Notes under the pieces: generated by a model
Told to the model about the DNA's origin: nothing
What the model saw: only the letters and a program-made list of their open reading frames with translations
The model's database searches: none
In this document: positions 40,773-49,087 of the stretch, one piece after another
How positions within the stretch are numbered: the stretch's first letter is position 1
Layout of the letters: each line of letters opens with the position of its first letter
Source of the DNA: CAYOUV01 sp964407265
GTDB lineage: Bacteria; Chloroflexota; Anaerolineae; Anaerolineales; Villigracilaceae
Length of the DNA: 64,000 bases
Direction: 5' to 3'
Assembly: GCA_964407265.1 (NCBI GenBank)
Contig: CAYOUV010000001.1
Coordinates: 62,001 to 126,000 of the forward strand
Position numbers and translations under genes: made by a program

Positions 40773-42038
40773 TTATCGAAGCTCACGACCGCTGTAGCCC
40801 AGGATCTGACGGGCCACTACCAGCCGGTTGATCTGTCCGGTGCCTTCATAAATATCGGTGATCTTGGCATCCCGGAACCACTTTTCGAGCAAGAATTCCT
40901 GGCTATATCCGAGTGGCCCCATCAACTCTACCGCCTTCTGTGTGATCTTGGTAGTCACATCACCGGCTTTGACCTTGCTCATCGATGATTCCAGCGCATT
41001 TGGTTTGGAATTATCTGCCATCCAGACTGCTTTGATAACCATCAGCCAACCAGCCCGCAGCATGATCTCCATGTCGATCACATCCCGTTCGATACTGGTC
41101 AGCTTGTTGCGCGGCAGTCCATAACGGACTTCGACTCCGTTCTCGGCCAGCTTCTCCTTGACAAATTCCAACGCTGCCCGCGCCACGCCGATACCGGTCG
41201 CCGCTACCAACGGACGGGTGGCATCGAAGGTTGCCATGGCTTTCTTGAAACCTTTTTCAGTCTTCTTTTCGACGGTCGGGCTGCCGAGAACATGGTCATA
41301 GGGCACACGCACATCCACCAGCGAAATGGCCGCTGTATCACTGGCGCGAATGCCCAATTTGTTTTCCAGTTTGGTGACCGTCACACCCGGAGTGCCCTGC
41401 TCGACGACAAAACCGCGCATGCCAGCACGGCCGGCGGACGGATCGATGGATGCCCAGACGACAATGAAACCTTTGCCGAATTTCTCATTCGGGACGAGTG
41501 ACTTGTGACCGCCAGTGACAAAGATCTTCTCGCCGTTGATGACCCACTCATTTGTCTTCTCGTCCAGCACTGCGTTCGTCTTGATCGCCGAGGTATCCGA
41601 GCCGGCACCCGATTCGGTCATGCACATGGCAGCAAAAGTCGGTAAATCGTCCGCAAAACGTGCCAGGAATTTCCGGTTCTGCTCCGGACTTGCCGCAGCC
41701 TGCACTGCTGCTGCCCCCAAGCCTCCGCCCGGTGTACACAGGTAGATACCCACATCCCCCCAGGAAAGCATTTCCAGCATGTGCGCCAGTAACTGGTAAC
41801 CAATTGGCGGACGTTTGGGCTTGTTGGGATCTTCTTCCTTCTTTTCACTCTTGGGAGCGAGCGACCCGGCTCCCGTGGCCTTCATGGCAGTGTGCATGAA
41901 CTCGATGTAGCCATATGGGATTTCATGCTCGTTTTCATCCATCTCGCGCGAAACCGAGCGCATCATATTTTCAGCGACCGTCTTCAGCACGTACTGCTGT
42001 TGCGCGATCGGTTTGGGGGTTTCAAATTCGATTGACAT
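40773..42038 (-). CDS. Acyl-CoA dehydrogenase, catalytic-Glu-containing
   Basis: The 421-residue FAD flavoprotein catalyses the first step of beta-oxidation. It has MCMTESGAGSDTSAIKTNA (about 136-154), ENKLGIRASDTAAIS (about 228-242) and the C-terminal KITDIYEGTGQINRLVVARQ, in which Glu of YEGT is the usual catalytic base. The N-terminal 70 residues contain a Lys/Glu/Pro-rich insert (SEKKEEDPNKPKRPP). ATG 42038 with GAGGAG is chosen over 42110, which lies inside the next gene. It overlaps no neighbour and starts 17 bases past the other dehydrogenase. Confidence 0.92.
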   Translation of the reverse strand: MSIEFETPKPIAQQQYVLKTVAENMMRSVSREMDENEHEIPYGYIEFMHTAMKATGAGSLAPKSEKKEEDPNKPKRPPIGYQLLAHMLEMLSWGDVGIYLCTPGGGLGAAAVQAAASPEQNRKFLARFADDLPTFAAMCMTESGAGSDTSAIKTNAVLDEKTNEWVINGEKIFVTGGHKSLVPNEKFGKGFIVVWASIDPSAGRAGMRGFVVEQGTPGVTVTKLENKLGIRASDTAAISLVDVRVPYDHVLGSPTVEKKTEKGFKKAMATFDATRPLVAATGIGVARAALEFVKEKLAENGVEVRYGLPRNKLTSIERDVIDMEIMLRAGWLMVIKAVWMADNSKPNALESSMSKVKAGDVTTKITQKAVELMGPLGYSQEFLLEKWFRDAKITDIYEGTGQINRLVVARQILGYSGRELR

Positions 42039-42055
42039 ATCCAGCTCCTCATACC

Positions 42056-43153
42056 CTATACAATCGCCAGTCCGGTGAAAGTGGCAAAACCGCGTCCGTT
42101 GCGCATCCACATCTCGACCGGGTATTCGCGGATGTAGCCATAGCCTCCCAGGATCTGCACCGCACGGTCAGTCACCATCATCACCATATCCATGGAGCCC
42201 ATCGCCGATAAGTAAGCCTGCTTATAGGCATCTTCCGCACCGGTATCCAGCTTCCAGGCTGCCTCCCAATTGAAGACACGGCTGGCTTCAATTTCAGTTG
42301 CCATCTCGGCCAGCATAAAGGCGATGGCCTGCTTCTGGGCAATTTTGACCCCAAAGGCCTCACGCTCTTTGGCATAGTCGCGCGAGTATTCAAATGCTGC
42401 GTTGGCCACGCCAACTGCCAGTGCCGCTTGAGCAACCCAATGGGCAGCCAGGATCGGCTTGTAATCGTGTCCCGCTTCACCGCCCAGCCGGTTGGATTTG
42501 GGAACCCGAACGCCGTCCAATTTGACCCGGTACATCGGCAGCGCGTTCAAACTCATCAGCTTTTCTCGTTCATCAGCGACTGATAAGCCTTTCGCCCCCC
42601 TGGAGACGATAAATCCCTGTGTCTGGCCGTCCAGGCTGGCGTAGACGATCATGGCTGCGGCATCCTTGGCAAAAGGCACAAAGGCTTTCTCGCCGTTCAA
42701 GACATAATCTGCGCCATCGGCTTTGGCCTTGGTTTGCAGATCGTTCGGGTCGAAGTCAAATTTATATTCCAGCAAGGCAGCAGTGTAAGGCTGCCAGTCG
42801 GCTTCGATCACCGGGGGGATGAACTGCTGCTTCTGCGCCTCGGTACCGGCAAGCAAGATCGGCGTAACGAAGAGCGAAGGGGTCATTACGGCCAGCGTCC
42901 CCGCCAGATCGCCATAGGCCATCTCTTCGGCCGCCAAGACACCCGTTACGGAGGATTGCTCCCCGAATCCGCCGTAGGCTTCCGGGATGGAGGCTTGCAA
43001 GACCCCCAGTTCCCAGCCTTTGCTGACCACTTTTTGCGGAAGTTTTCCCTCCTCCTCCGCATCGTGGCCAGCCGGTCGCAGATCATTGGCTGCATACCGG
43101 TTGACCGCTTCGATCAGCATTTGCTGTTCTTCATTGGGTTCAAACGAATACAT
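42056..43153 (-). CDS. Acyl-CoA dehydrogenase-like subunit lacking the YEGT glutamate
   Basis: The 365-residue protein has the acyl-CoA dehydrogenase fold: FEPNEEQQMLIEAVNRYA at the start, IPEAYGGFG near 65 and QILGGYGYIREYPVEMWMRN at the end. It then stops with GFATFTGLAIV. By alignment the canonical IYEGT with the catalytic Glu is absent, and the FAD-loop segment MTE-SGSD is also altered. It may pair with the catalytic protein encoded downstream, as in heteromeric FadE pairs. ATG 43153 has AAAGGAG; its start overlaps the MBL gene by 14 bases. Confidence 0.85.
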   Translation of the reverse strand: MYSFEPNEEQQMLIEAVNRYAANDLRPAGHDAEEEGKLPQKVVSKGWELGVLQASIPEAYGGFGEQSSVTGVLAAEEMAYGDLAGTLAVMTPSLFVTPILLAGTEAQKQQFIPPVIEADWQPYTAALLEYKFDFDPNDLQTKAKADGADYVLNGEKAFVPFAKDAAAMIVYASLDGQTQGFIVSRGAKGLSVADEREKLMSLNALPMYRVKLDGVRVPKSNRLGGEAGHDYKPILAAHWVAQAALAVGVANAAFEYSRDYAKEREAFGVKIAQKQAIAFMLAEMATEIEASRVFNWEAAWKLDTGAEDAYKQAYLSAMGSMDMVMMVTDRAVQILGGYGYIREYPVEMWMRNGRGFATFTGLAIV

Positions 43154-44213
43154 AGCTCTTCTCCTTTGGTAGGATCTCAGAATCCAAAACTTTCTGGATG
43201 CGGTGGTAGCGAACCGCCGCAAACTTCCCACTGTCATCTACTTCGTCCAGGTTGGTAATCTCCAGCAATCCGCGCTGGTAAAGGTGTTCAACGTAGGCTC
43301 CAACTTTTTCCAACACCAGCAATTCGTTGTACCCTGCCATGCCATGGTAAATTTGTCCAGTGATCTCAGCGATCGTGCGCGGCGTATCGAGCGTATCGAG
43401 TACCTGGCGGATACGTTGTGCCAGGTGCCCGCGGATGTCCTCCACGCGGGCGTGTAAATCATCGATCGGATCGTCGTGTCCGCTCAAAATCAGGCGGGAA
43501 CCCTTCGCCCAATGCTGCAGAATGGTCAACGATTCAAGATAATGGCGCAGGCCCATATAGGGTGTCAATTCCTCGGGAGATTGGTGCGGCGTGATGCCCG
43601 ACAGTACATTATCACCACTAAAAACGACATCATCCAGACGGATGGCGACATGCCCCGGACAGTGTCCCGGGAGATGGATCATCTCAAAAGGACCGACCTG
43701 CATGTCTACTGCTTCATACGTGAAATCGACCGGGACTGAATGATAGAAGGCTTTGGTAAAGCGGTACATTTGGATCAGTTGACCCCGTTGTTCACCCGGG
43801 ACGCCGGCTGTTTCGAGATATGCTTCCAGTCGACGGCTCATCAGCGCCAGGCGCTCCTCGTGGCGCGTCAGGGTCTGCAAGTCAAGTTCGTGCACCCCCA
43901 CCAGAGCTGAGGTGTGGTCACGCAGGTAAACCAGCCCGCTAAAATGGTCAATATGCCCGTGCGTGATCAGGATGTGAGTCAGGTCGTTGAAGCGGAGGTC
44001 GCTACCGGCTTCAGCATTGACCCGTCGCAGCCCCTCTTCCAGGCTGGCAATCGACTGGTCACTACCCGATCCAGTATCGATCAACACACGTAAATCGTCT
44101 GTTAAAACCAAATAGGCATAAGCCCAAAAATTTGGAAAAGCCTCGACCGGCAAGCGAAATACATGTGCTCCCCCTGAAGTTTCAAATCGCTGGAAAGAAT
44201 GCGTGGCTGCCAT
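43140..44213 (-). CDS. MBL-fold metallo-hydrolase
   Basis: The 357-residue metallo-beta-lactamase-fold protein has the metal motif THGHIDHFSG (about 87-96), the HCPGHVAI histidine (about 184), the SGDNVL Asp (about 200) and LSGHDDPI (about 245), plus a C-terminal winged-helix-like domain as in the LACTB2/glyoxalase II-like group. Such proteins often hydrolyse CoA thioesters or other esters. It lies five bases after the TetR gene and overlaps the next dehydrogenase gene, so it belongs to the fatty-acid operon. Confidence 0.87.
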   Translation of the reverse strand: MAATHSFQRFETSGGAHVFRLPVEAFPNFWAYAYLVLTDDLRVLIDTGSGSDQSIASLEEGLRRVNAEAGSDLRFNDLTHILITHGHIDHFSGLVYLRDHTSALVGVHELDLQTLTRHEERLALMSRRLEAYLETAGVPGEQRGQLIQMYRFTKAFYHSVPVDFTYEAVDMQVGPFEMIHLPGHCPGHVAIRLDDVVFSGDNVLSGITPHQSPEELTPYMGLRHYLESLTILQHWAKGSRLILSGHDDPIDDLHARVEDIRGHLAQRIRQVLDTLDTPRTIAEITGQIYHGMAGYNELLVLEKVGAYVEHLYQRGLLEITNLDEVDDSGKFAAVRYHRIQKVLDSEILPKEKSYVFV

Positions 44214-44218
44214 CGGTT

Positions 44219-44788
44219 TTAGTCACTTTTCGTGAGCAGACCGTTCATAAAGAGGGAGGCGTACTGATCTGTAATTTTTTCGATTGACATTGGGCCATTT
44301 GGCCGATACCAGGTGATGGTCCAATTCATCATCCCTAACAGAGCGCGGGCAGCCAAGGATGGGTCGGAGCAGGTCAAGGTGCCATCTTGCACGCCTTGAC
44401 GAATTAAATCCCGCCACAAAGCCTCAAAACGATCTCGGTTGGGCACATGGCGGGCATGCAACGCTGGGTCCAGGGAGCGATGCTCCAACAACAGGACAGC
44501 GGCCAGGTCGATTTGCTCGGTCAGGGCGCCCAAATAAGCCTGCATCATCTGGCGCAGTTTCTCGTCGGTTGGGAGGGATTGGGTTGAAATTGCCGAAATA
44601 CGTTCGAAGAGCAGTTCGAGGGCGCGATCCAGCAAGTTGATCAGGATCTCTTGTTTACTGGAAACATGGTAATACAGGCTGGCCTTCTGGAGGTTTACCG
44701 CCTCGGCGATATCCTGCATCGACGCAGCATGATATCCTTTTTGACGGAAGATTTGTGCTGCAGCATCAAGTATGTCATCGCGTGTCAT
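44219..44788 (-). CDS. TetR-family regulator of the fatty-acid operon
   Basis: The 189-residue TetR/AcrR-type repressor has the N-terminal HTH TRDDILDAAAQIFRQKGYHA, SMQDIAEAVNLQKASLYYH (about residues 2-40) and a helical ligand-binding C-terminus that includes LLGMMNWTITWYRPNG, common in acyl-CoA-sensing members. It is the first gene of the minus-strand operon. A palindrome typical of TetR operators lies 12 bases before its start and overlaps the predicted transcription start, so autoregulation and control of the whole operon by acyl-CoA are likely. Confidence 0.9.
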   Translation of the reverse strand: MTRDDILDAAAQIFRQKGYHAASMQDIAEAVNLQKASLYYHVSSKQEILINLLDRALELLFERISAISTQSLPTDEKLRQMMQAYLGALTEQIDLAAVLLLEHRSLDPALHARHVPNRDRFEALWRDLIRQGVQDGTLTCSDPSLAARALLGMMNWTITWYRPNGPMSIEKITDQYASLFMNGLLTKSD

Positions 44789-44799
44789 GCTTCACTCCC

Positions 44800-44815
44800 T
44801 ACCGAACGGTCGGTA
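44800..44815. promoter_or_regulatory. TetR-type operator of the fad operon
   Basis: TACCGAACGGTCGGTA has arms TACCGA and TCGGTA. Read on the minus strand it is TACCGACCGTTCGGTA, close to the operators known for TetR-type regulators of fatty-acid and phenylacetate genes in Thermus. It lies between the -10 and the tetR start. Confidence 0.82.
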
Positions 44816-44820
44816 GTTTA

Positions 44821-44849
44821 AGCATACCAGAATCCATTTCCCAGGTCAA
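44821..44849 (-). promoter_or_regulatory. Promoter of the tetR-fad operon
   Basis: On the minus strand TTGACC (44844-44849), 17 bases, TATGCT (44821-44826). The predicted start falls in the TetR palindrome at 44800-44815, so bound repressor would block it. Confidence 0.75.
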
Positions 44850-44893
44850 GGGGGCAGGTGTTAAATTGAGATTAAAACTACCTGAAATAGATA

Positions 44894-44902
44894 TGCTATA
44901 AT
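44894..44902 (+). promoter_or_regulatory. Extended -10 promoter giving a leaderless start at 44909
   Basis: TGCTATAAT has the extended -10 form (TGnTATAAT). The next gene's ATG begins six bases later, so transcription would start at or next to the start codon. No ribosome site is present. Confidence 0.6.
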
Positions 44903-44908
44903 GAATTT

Positions 44909-45358
44909 ATGAACTCTGAGGTACCAAACTCCCCACAGACGCCTGTTTCCGCAGAATCCACATCAAAAGAAACAGCGCGCCGCCAACAGACGATCCTGAT
45001 TGTGGTGATTGTCCTGGCCGTCCTGTTTTTGGCCGGGATCATCGTCGCAGTTTGGGCGTTACTGCAGCCCGGTACACCTACAGAACGCATTCGCGATATC
45101 TTTATCATCTTCATGGCTTTCGAATCGCTGGTAATTGGCGCAGCGCTGATTATCCTGATTGTCCAGGTAGCCAGTCTGATCAACCTGCTGCAGAATGAGG
45201 TACGCCCGATCCTTGAGGCCACCAACGAGACCGTCCACACCTTGCGCGGCACAACCGCATTTTTAAGTGAAAACGTCGTTGAGCCGGTCATTAAACTCAA
45301 TACCTATATGGCCGGATTACAACGTATGTTAGAATTAATCGGAATGAAACGTAAATAA
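44909..45358 (+). CDS. Two-helix membrane protein (DUF948-like)
   Basis: The 149-residue protein has a polar Ser/Thr/Pro N-terminus, two membrane helices (about residues 27-50 and 63-88) and an amphipathic C-terminal helix (NLLQNEVRPILEATNETVHTL). It resembles the small membrane proteins that precede YtxH genes. It has no Shine-Dalgarno and starts close to an extended -10 element, so the mRNA is probably leaderless. The YtxH gene follows 27 bases later. The function is unknown, probably envelope stress or structure. Confidence 0.7.
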   Translation: MNSEVPNSPQTPVSAESTSKETARRQQTILIVVIVLAVLFLAGIIVAVWALLQPGTPTERIRDIFIIFMAFESLVIGAALIILIVQVASLINLLQNEVRPILEATNETVHTLRGTTAFLSENVVEPVIKLNTYMAGLQRMLELIGMKRK

Positions 45359-45385
45359 TTCAGAATATTTGAAAGGAGAGAAAGC

Positions 45386-45772
45386 ATGTCTGACAGAGAT
45401 GAATTTGGTGCCTTCCTAGTAGGGTTTATTGTCGGCGGTTTAAGCGGCGCTATTGCTTCATTATTACTTGCACCTCAATCCGGGGAGGAAACCCGGGCAT
45501 TGATCAAGGATAAAAGCATCGAATTGCGTGATAAAGCCGCGACTTCTGCTGAAGATGTAATCGCCCGCGCTGAGGCAGCAGCTGCAGAAGCACGTGCGCG
45601 TGCCGAAGAATTGTCAAATGAGTTACGCGCGCGTGGTGAAAGTGTTTACCAAGATGTCCGTGAGCGTGGGGAGAGCGTTGTCAAAGAAGTCCGCGAACGC
45701 GGTGAAAATGTAGTCGAAGCCGCCAAGAAACCGGCCTCGAAAACTTCCAAAGGCAAATCCGCCGAGGCATAA
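45386..45772 (+). CDS. YtxH domain protein
   Basis: The 128-residue protein has one Gly-rich membrane helix (GAFLVGFIVGGLSGAIASLLLAP, about residues 8-30), directly followed by SGEETRALIKDKSIELRDKA and repeated Arg/Glu heptad-like segments (VRERGESV, VRERGENV) that predict a long coiled helix. This is the YtxH/gas-vesicle-GvpP-like pattern. It is a cytoplasm-facing membrane protein, usually stress-linked. A GAAAGGAGAG site precedes it. Confidence 0.82.
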   Translation: MSDRDEFGAFLVGFIVGGLSGAIASLLLAPQSGEETRALIKDKSIELRDKAATSAEDVIARAEAAAAEARARAEELSNELRARGESVYQDVRERGESVVKEVRERGENVVEAAKKPASKTSKGKSAEA

Positions 45773-45791
45773 CCTGATCCAGTCTGCATGC

Positions 45792-45829
45792 AAGGGTTTG
45801 ATCACAGCAGGTGGTCAAACCCTTATTTT
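45792..45829 (+). terminator. Terminator after the YtxH gene
   Basis: A 14-bp stem with one G-T pair (AAGGGTTTGA... 45792-45805 with 45811-45824) and loop AGCAG is followed by ATTTTGTT. It covers the GTG at 45811, which rules that out as the next gene's start. Confidence 0.82.
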
Positions 45830-45840
45830 GTTGCCCTGAG

Positions 45841-46494
45841 ATGCGCTGGCTCGCTGCGCTACTGCGCGCCTTCTTTCGTTTGCTTTACCATCCCCTGGCC
45901 CGGACTTACGACCTCGTCTCAGCAACCGTCTCGCTGGGTCGTTGGAATGACTGGACCAGATGTGTTTTGCCGTATATCAAAGGCCCACGCGTGCTGGAAC
46001 TGGGACACGGACCCGGACATTTACAACCTCTCCTGCTCAGCCTGGGTTTGATCTCGTTTGGGCTCGATGAATCGCGCCAAATGGGGCATCTGGCCAAACG
46101 CCGCTTGCGCTCTAGTGGTTACACGAAAGTCAGGTTGGTGCGCGGTTTAGCCCAGTGTCTGCCCTGCGCGGACAAGAGCTTCAATTCTGTCTTCGCGACC
46201 TTCCCCTCCGAATATATATTCGACTCGCGGACACTGACGGAAAGCTGGCGCGTGCTCGCCCCCGGTGGATGCCTGATCGTCTTGCCTGCGGCCTGGATCA
46301 CTGGCCACCGACTGATGGAACGCTGGGCAGCCGGCCTGTTTCGCATTACCGGCCAGGCCCCGAATGACCCCGCAGACGCCGTCGCCGAACGCTTGAGAAT
46401 TCCATTTAAAAAAGCAGGATTCGAGGTGGAAATCGAACAGCTTCATGTAAAATCAAGTATGCTATTGATCATCCTGGCCCACAAGCCAGCCTGA
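45841..46494 (+). CDS. Class I SAM-dependent methyltransferase
   Basis: The 217-residue protein has an N-terminal hydrophobic/aromatic segment and then the SAM-binding motif I, VLELGHGPGHLQ (about 51-62), an acidic GLDES strand end and an SEYIFDSRTLTESWRVLAPGG region matching motifs II-III. The substrate is unknown; similar Chloroflexota proteins are annotated as methyltransferase domain proteins. The frame extends to a GTG at 45811, but this lies in the terminator hairpin, so ATG 45841 is chosen. Confidence 0.82.
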   Translation: MRWLAALLRAFFRLLYHPLARTYDLVSATVSLGRWNDWTRCVLPYIKGPRVLELGHGPGHLQPLLLSLGLISFGLDESRQMGHLAKRRLRSSGYTKVRLVRGLAQCLPCADKSFNSVFATFPSEYIFDSRTLTESWRVLAPGGCLIVLPAAWITGHRLMERWAAGLFRITGQAPNDPADAVAERLRIPFKKAGFEVEIEQLHVKSSMLLIILAHKPA

Positions 46495-46526
46495 CAAACC
46501 CAAATCGCCAGATTGAAGGAACTCGC

Positions 46527-47177
46527 ATGCTTTCCGAAAAACTTCGTGACCCTATCAGCGGTCTGACTCACCTGGGCGCAGCCATCGCATCTGTTTTTGG
46601 ACTGATCGGGCTGATCATCATCGGCTGGGGAAACACAGCCAGAGTAACCTCCCTGGTGGTTTACGGCGTCAGCCTGATTACCATGTTCGCCGCCAGTGCC
46701 ACTTATCACATGACCATTTCCACGCCCAAGGTCATCGAAATCCTGCGCAAGATCGACCATTCCGCCATTTATTTATTGATCGCCGGGACCTACACGCCTT
46801 TTTGCATCAATGCCTTCAGCGGCTTTTGGAAGTGGGGCTTGCTGATCATTATCTGGTCGCTGGCGCTGATCGGCGTAGGGGTTAAAATATTCATCATCCG
46901 CGCACCTCGCTGGCTCAATGCGGGGGTATACATCCTGATGGGCTGGTTATGCATCGCCGCCATCCAGCAAATGCTGATTTCCTTGCCAACGACTGCTTTG
47001 ATCTGGCTGATCATCGGCGGCGTGACATATACGCTCGGCGCAGTCGTTTACATCACCAAGATCCTGGATTTCAAACCGGGTTGGTTTGGCTTCCATGAAG
47101 TCTGGCACATCTTCGTCATGCTGGCCGCCGCTGCACATTTCATCGCCGTCTGGGCCACCGTAGCACCATTGACCTGA
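46527..47177 (+). CDS. Haemolysin III/TrhA-family membrane protein
   Basis: The 216-residue PAQR-type protein has seven predicted membrane helices. It shows the family pattern DPISGLTHLGAAIAS at the start, ATYHM near 58 (Ser/Asp-His motif), IDHSAIYLLIAGTYTPF near 76 and the C-terminal HEVWHIFVMLAAAAHF with the metal-binding HxxxH...H set. Members hydrolyse or sense membrane lipids and control membrane fluidity. It has its own AAGGA site and probably heads a short operon with the acylhydrolase. Confidence 0.92.
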   Translation: MLSEKLRDPISGLTHLGAAIASVFGLIGLIIIGWGNTARVTSLVVYGVSLITMFAASATYHMTISTPKVIEILRKIDHSAIYLLIAGTYTPFCINAFSGFWKWGLLIIIWSLALIGVGVKIFIIRAPRWLNAGVYILMGWLCIAAIQQMLISLPTTALIWLIIGGVTYTLGAVVYITKILDFKPGWFGFHEVWHIFVMLAAAAHFIAVWATVAPLT

Positions 47178-47203
47178 GACCGGATCGTGCCAAAGGAGTA
47201 TGT

Positions 47204-48607
47204 ATGAGACCGCTTGAAATCATCTTGCCCGCCTTGCTCGCAGCCTATTTTCTGTGGCCCATCTTGACCCGCGCCAAGCGACCGGCCTACGCTGCCGCCC
47301 TGCCGCTCCTGGCGGTTACCCTGACGCCAGTACACTTGCTGGTGGAGAAATACCGCTGGCAGATGATTCCCATCTATGTAATTGTCGCGATCACTGCCCT
47401 GGTCGCAGGTATTAGCCTGTTTCGTCCAGCACATATTTCCCCTCGGGGGACGATAACCGCTTCGACGCTTGGATTGATCGTTTTGGCCTTTGCAACGGCA
47501 TTGCCAATTTTGCTGCCGGTCCCGCATGTTCCGCAACCGTCCGGTCCTTATCCGGTGGGCACAACCACCTTCGTGCTGACCGACAACGCGCGCCGGGAAT
47601 TGTATTCCGGGATCGATGAGCCCCGCAAATACATGCTGCAAGTCTGGTATCCCGCTCAGCCTGGGCCGAACGACCAACGTGCGCCCTGGATGCAGGATGC
47701 CGGGATCGTCGCACCAGGCATCGCCGATTATCTCAAGCTGCCGCATTTCTTCCTGGATCACCTGACCCTGGTTAAGACTTCATCCTACCTAAACGCCACG
47801 CCTCTGGCTGAAGATGGCCCTTATCCATTACTGCTATTTTCACATGGCTGGAACGGCTTCCGCGCCCAGAATACTTACCAAATGCAGGAACTGGCCAGCT
47901 ACGGCTATATTGTGGCGGCCCTGGAACACACTTATGGCGCAGTCGTGACGGTTTTCCCGGACGGTCAAGTGGCCTATAACAATCCCAAGGCGCTGCCTAA
48001 AGGTGCTCCGGAAGCAGAATACGATGCCGCTGCCCGCAAGCTGGTGAACCAGTGGTCCAACGATTTATCTTTCGCCTTGGACTATCTGACCAGATTAAAC
48101 GCCAACGATCCCGATGGACATTTCACCGGAATGCTCGATCTGGAACGGGTCGGCGTTTTCGGCCACTCGACAGGTGGCGGGGCGACTATCCAATTCTGCG
48201 GGACTGATCCGCGCTGCAAGGCTGGGCTGACGTTGGACGCTTTCATGACTCCTGTTTCCGAGTCGGTGCTAAACAGCGGCCTGCAACAACCATTCCTGTT
48301 CATCTTCAGTGAGGCTTTCCCGACTGAAAAGAACACGCGTTTATTCGAGCAGTTATATTCGCACCTGCCGCCCTCTGACCGGGTCGTCACAATTCTCGGC
48401 ACATCGCACTATGATTTAAGTGACTTACCGATGTTGTCGCCACTGGCACACCAGCTCGGTCTGAAGGGACCACTGAACGGAAAGCGCGCCGAGCAAATCA
48501 CAATCGACTACGAACGCGCTTTCTTTGCGGCGACCTTAAAGGGACAAAACACTTCGCTATTTGACGGACCGTCGCGTTTTTATCCGGAAGTGCGCTACGA
48601 CCATTGA
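47204..48607 (+). CDS. Membrane-anchored PAF-acetylhydrolase-like alpha/beta hydrolase
   Basis: The 467-residue protein has several N-terminal membrane helices (about residues 5-20, 28-45, 53-72, 82-104), then an alpha/beta hydrolase of the platelet-activating-factor acetylhydrolase group. The nucleophile elbow is VFGHSTGGGAT (about 322-332), with oxyanion-hole region LFSHGWNGFR near 207 and a late His in LGTSHYDLSD near 399. Such enzymes cleave short acyl groups from lipids or polyesters. It starts 26 bases after the haemolysin III gene. Substrate unknown. Confidence 0.82.
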   Translation: MRPLEIILPALLAAYFLWPILTRAKRPAYAAALPLLAVTLTPVHLLVEKYRWQMIPIYVIVAITALVAGISLFRPAHISPRGTITASTLGLIVLAFATALPILLPVPHVPQPSGPYPVGTTTFVLTDNARRELYSGIDEPRKYMLQVWYPAQPGPNDQRAPWMQDAGIVAPGIADYLKLPHFFLDHLTLVKTSSYLNATPLAEDGPYPLLLFSHGWNGFRAQNTYQMQELASYGYIVAALEHTYGAVVTVFPDGQVAYNNPKALPKGAPEAEYDAAARKLVNQWSNDLSFALDYLTRLNANDPDGHFTGMLDLERVGVFGHSTGGGATIQFCGTDPRCKAGLTLDAFMTPVSESVLNSGLQQPFLFIFSEAFPTEKNTRLFEQLYSHLPPSDRVVTILGTSHYDLSDLPMLSPLAHQLGLKGPLNGKRAEQITIDYERAFFAATLKGQNTSLFDGPSRFYPEVRYDH

Positions 48608-48615
48608 GGAGTTAG

Positions 48616-49056
48616 ATGATGAAACGACCGCGAGAAATTAATATTGCGATTGGAATTGGCATTTTTGCCATCCTGGCGATTATCCTTTATTGGGTGACCT
48701 GGTTCTCCGCCCCGCAATTCATCCAGGCGCGGACCCCAGAGGCAGCCGATTACCAGATTTACGTGAATTTTGAGCAGGCATTCCCACTGGCAGATGGCTG
48801 GGTGGCTTTCGCAGCCCTGATCGGCGTGATCGGTCTGTGGAAGATGCGCGACTGGGGCTTCCTGTTCATGCTGCTGGCCGGCGGTGCGGGACTGTTCCTC
48901 GGACTAATGGACTTGCTCTACGATCTGGAGCACAATATGTTCGTGCCGTTCACACCGGAGGCCGCTACCGAACTGGTGATCGTTATCCTGTTGCTTCTGC
49001 TTGGGCCGGTATTGATCACCCTGACCTGGCGAAATCGTCGCGAATTTTTCAAGTAG
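48616..49056 (+). CDS. Small polytopic membrane protein, unknown
   Basis: The 146-residue protein has about four membrane helices (roughly residues 10-28, 56-74, 78-98, 120-140). I do not recognise a family. It follows the hydrolase gene by eight bases with a GAGG site, so co-expression is likely. The soluble loop between helices one and two (EAADYQIYVNFEQAF) is on one side of the membrane and polar. Confidence 0.6.
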   Translation: MMKRPREINIAIGIGIFAILAIILYWVTWFSAPQFIQARTPEAADYQIYVNFEQAFPLADGWVAFAALIGVIGLWKMRDWGFLFMLLAGGAGLFLGLMDLLYDLEHNMFVPFTPEAATELVIVILLLLLGPVLITLTWRNRREFFK

Positions 49057-49087
49057 TTCTCTGATAAGTTAGCCAAAGGAGGCGGAA

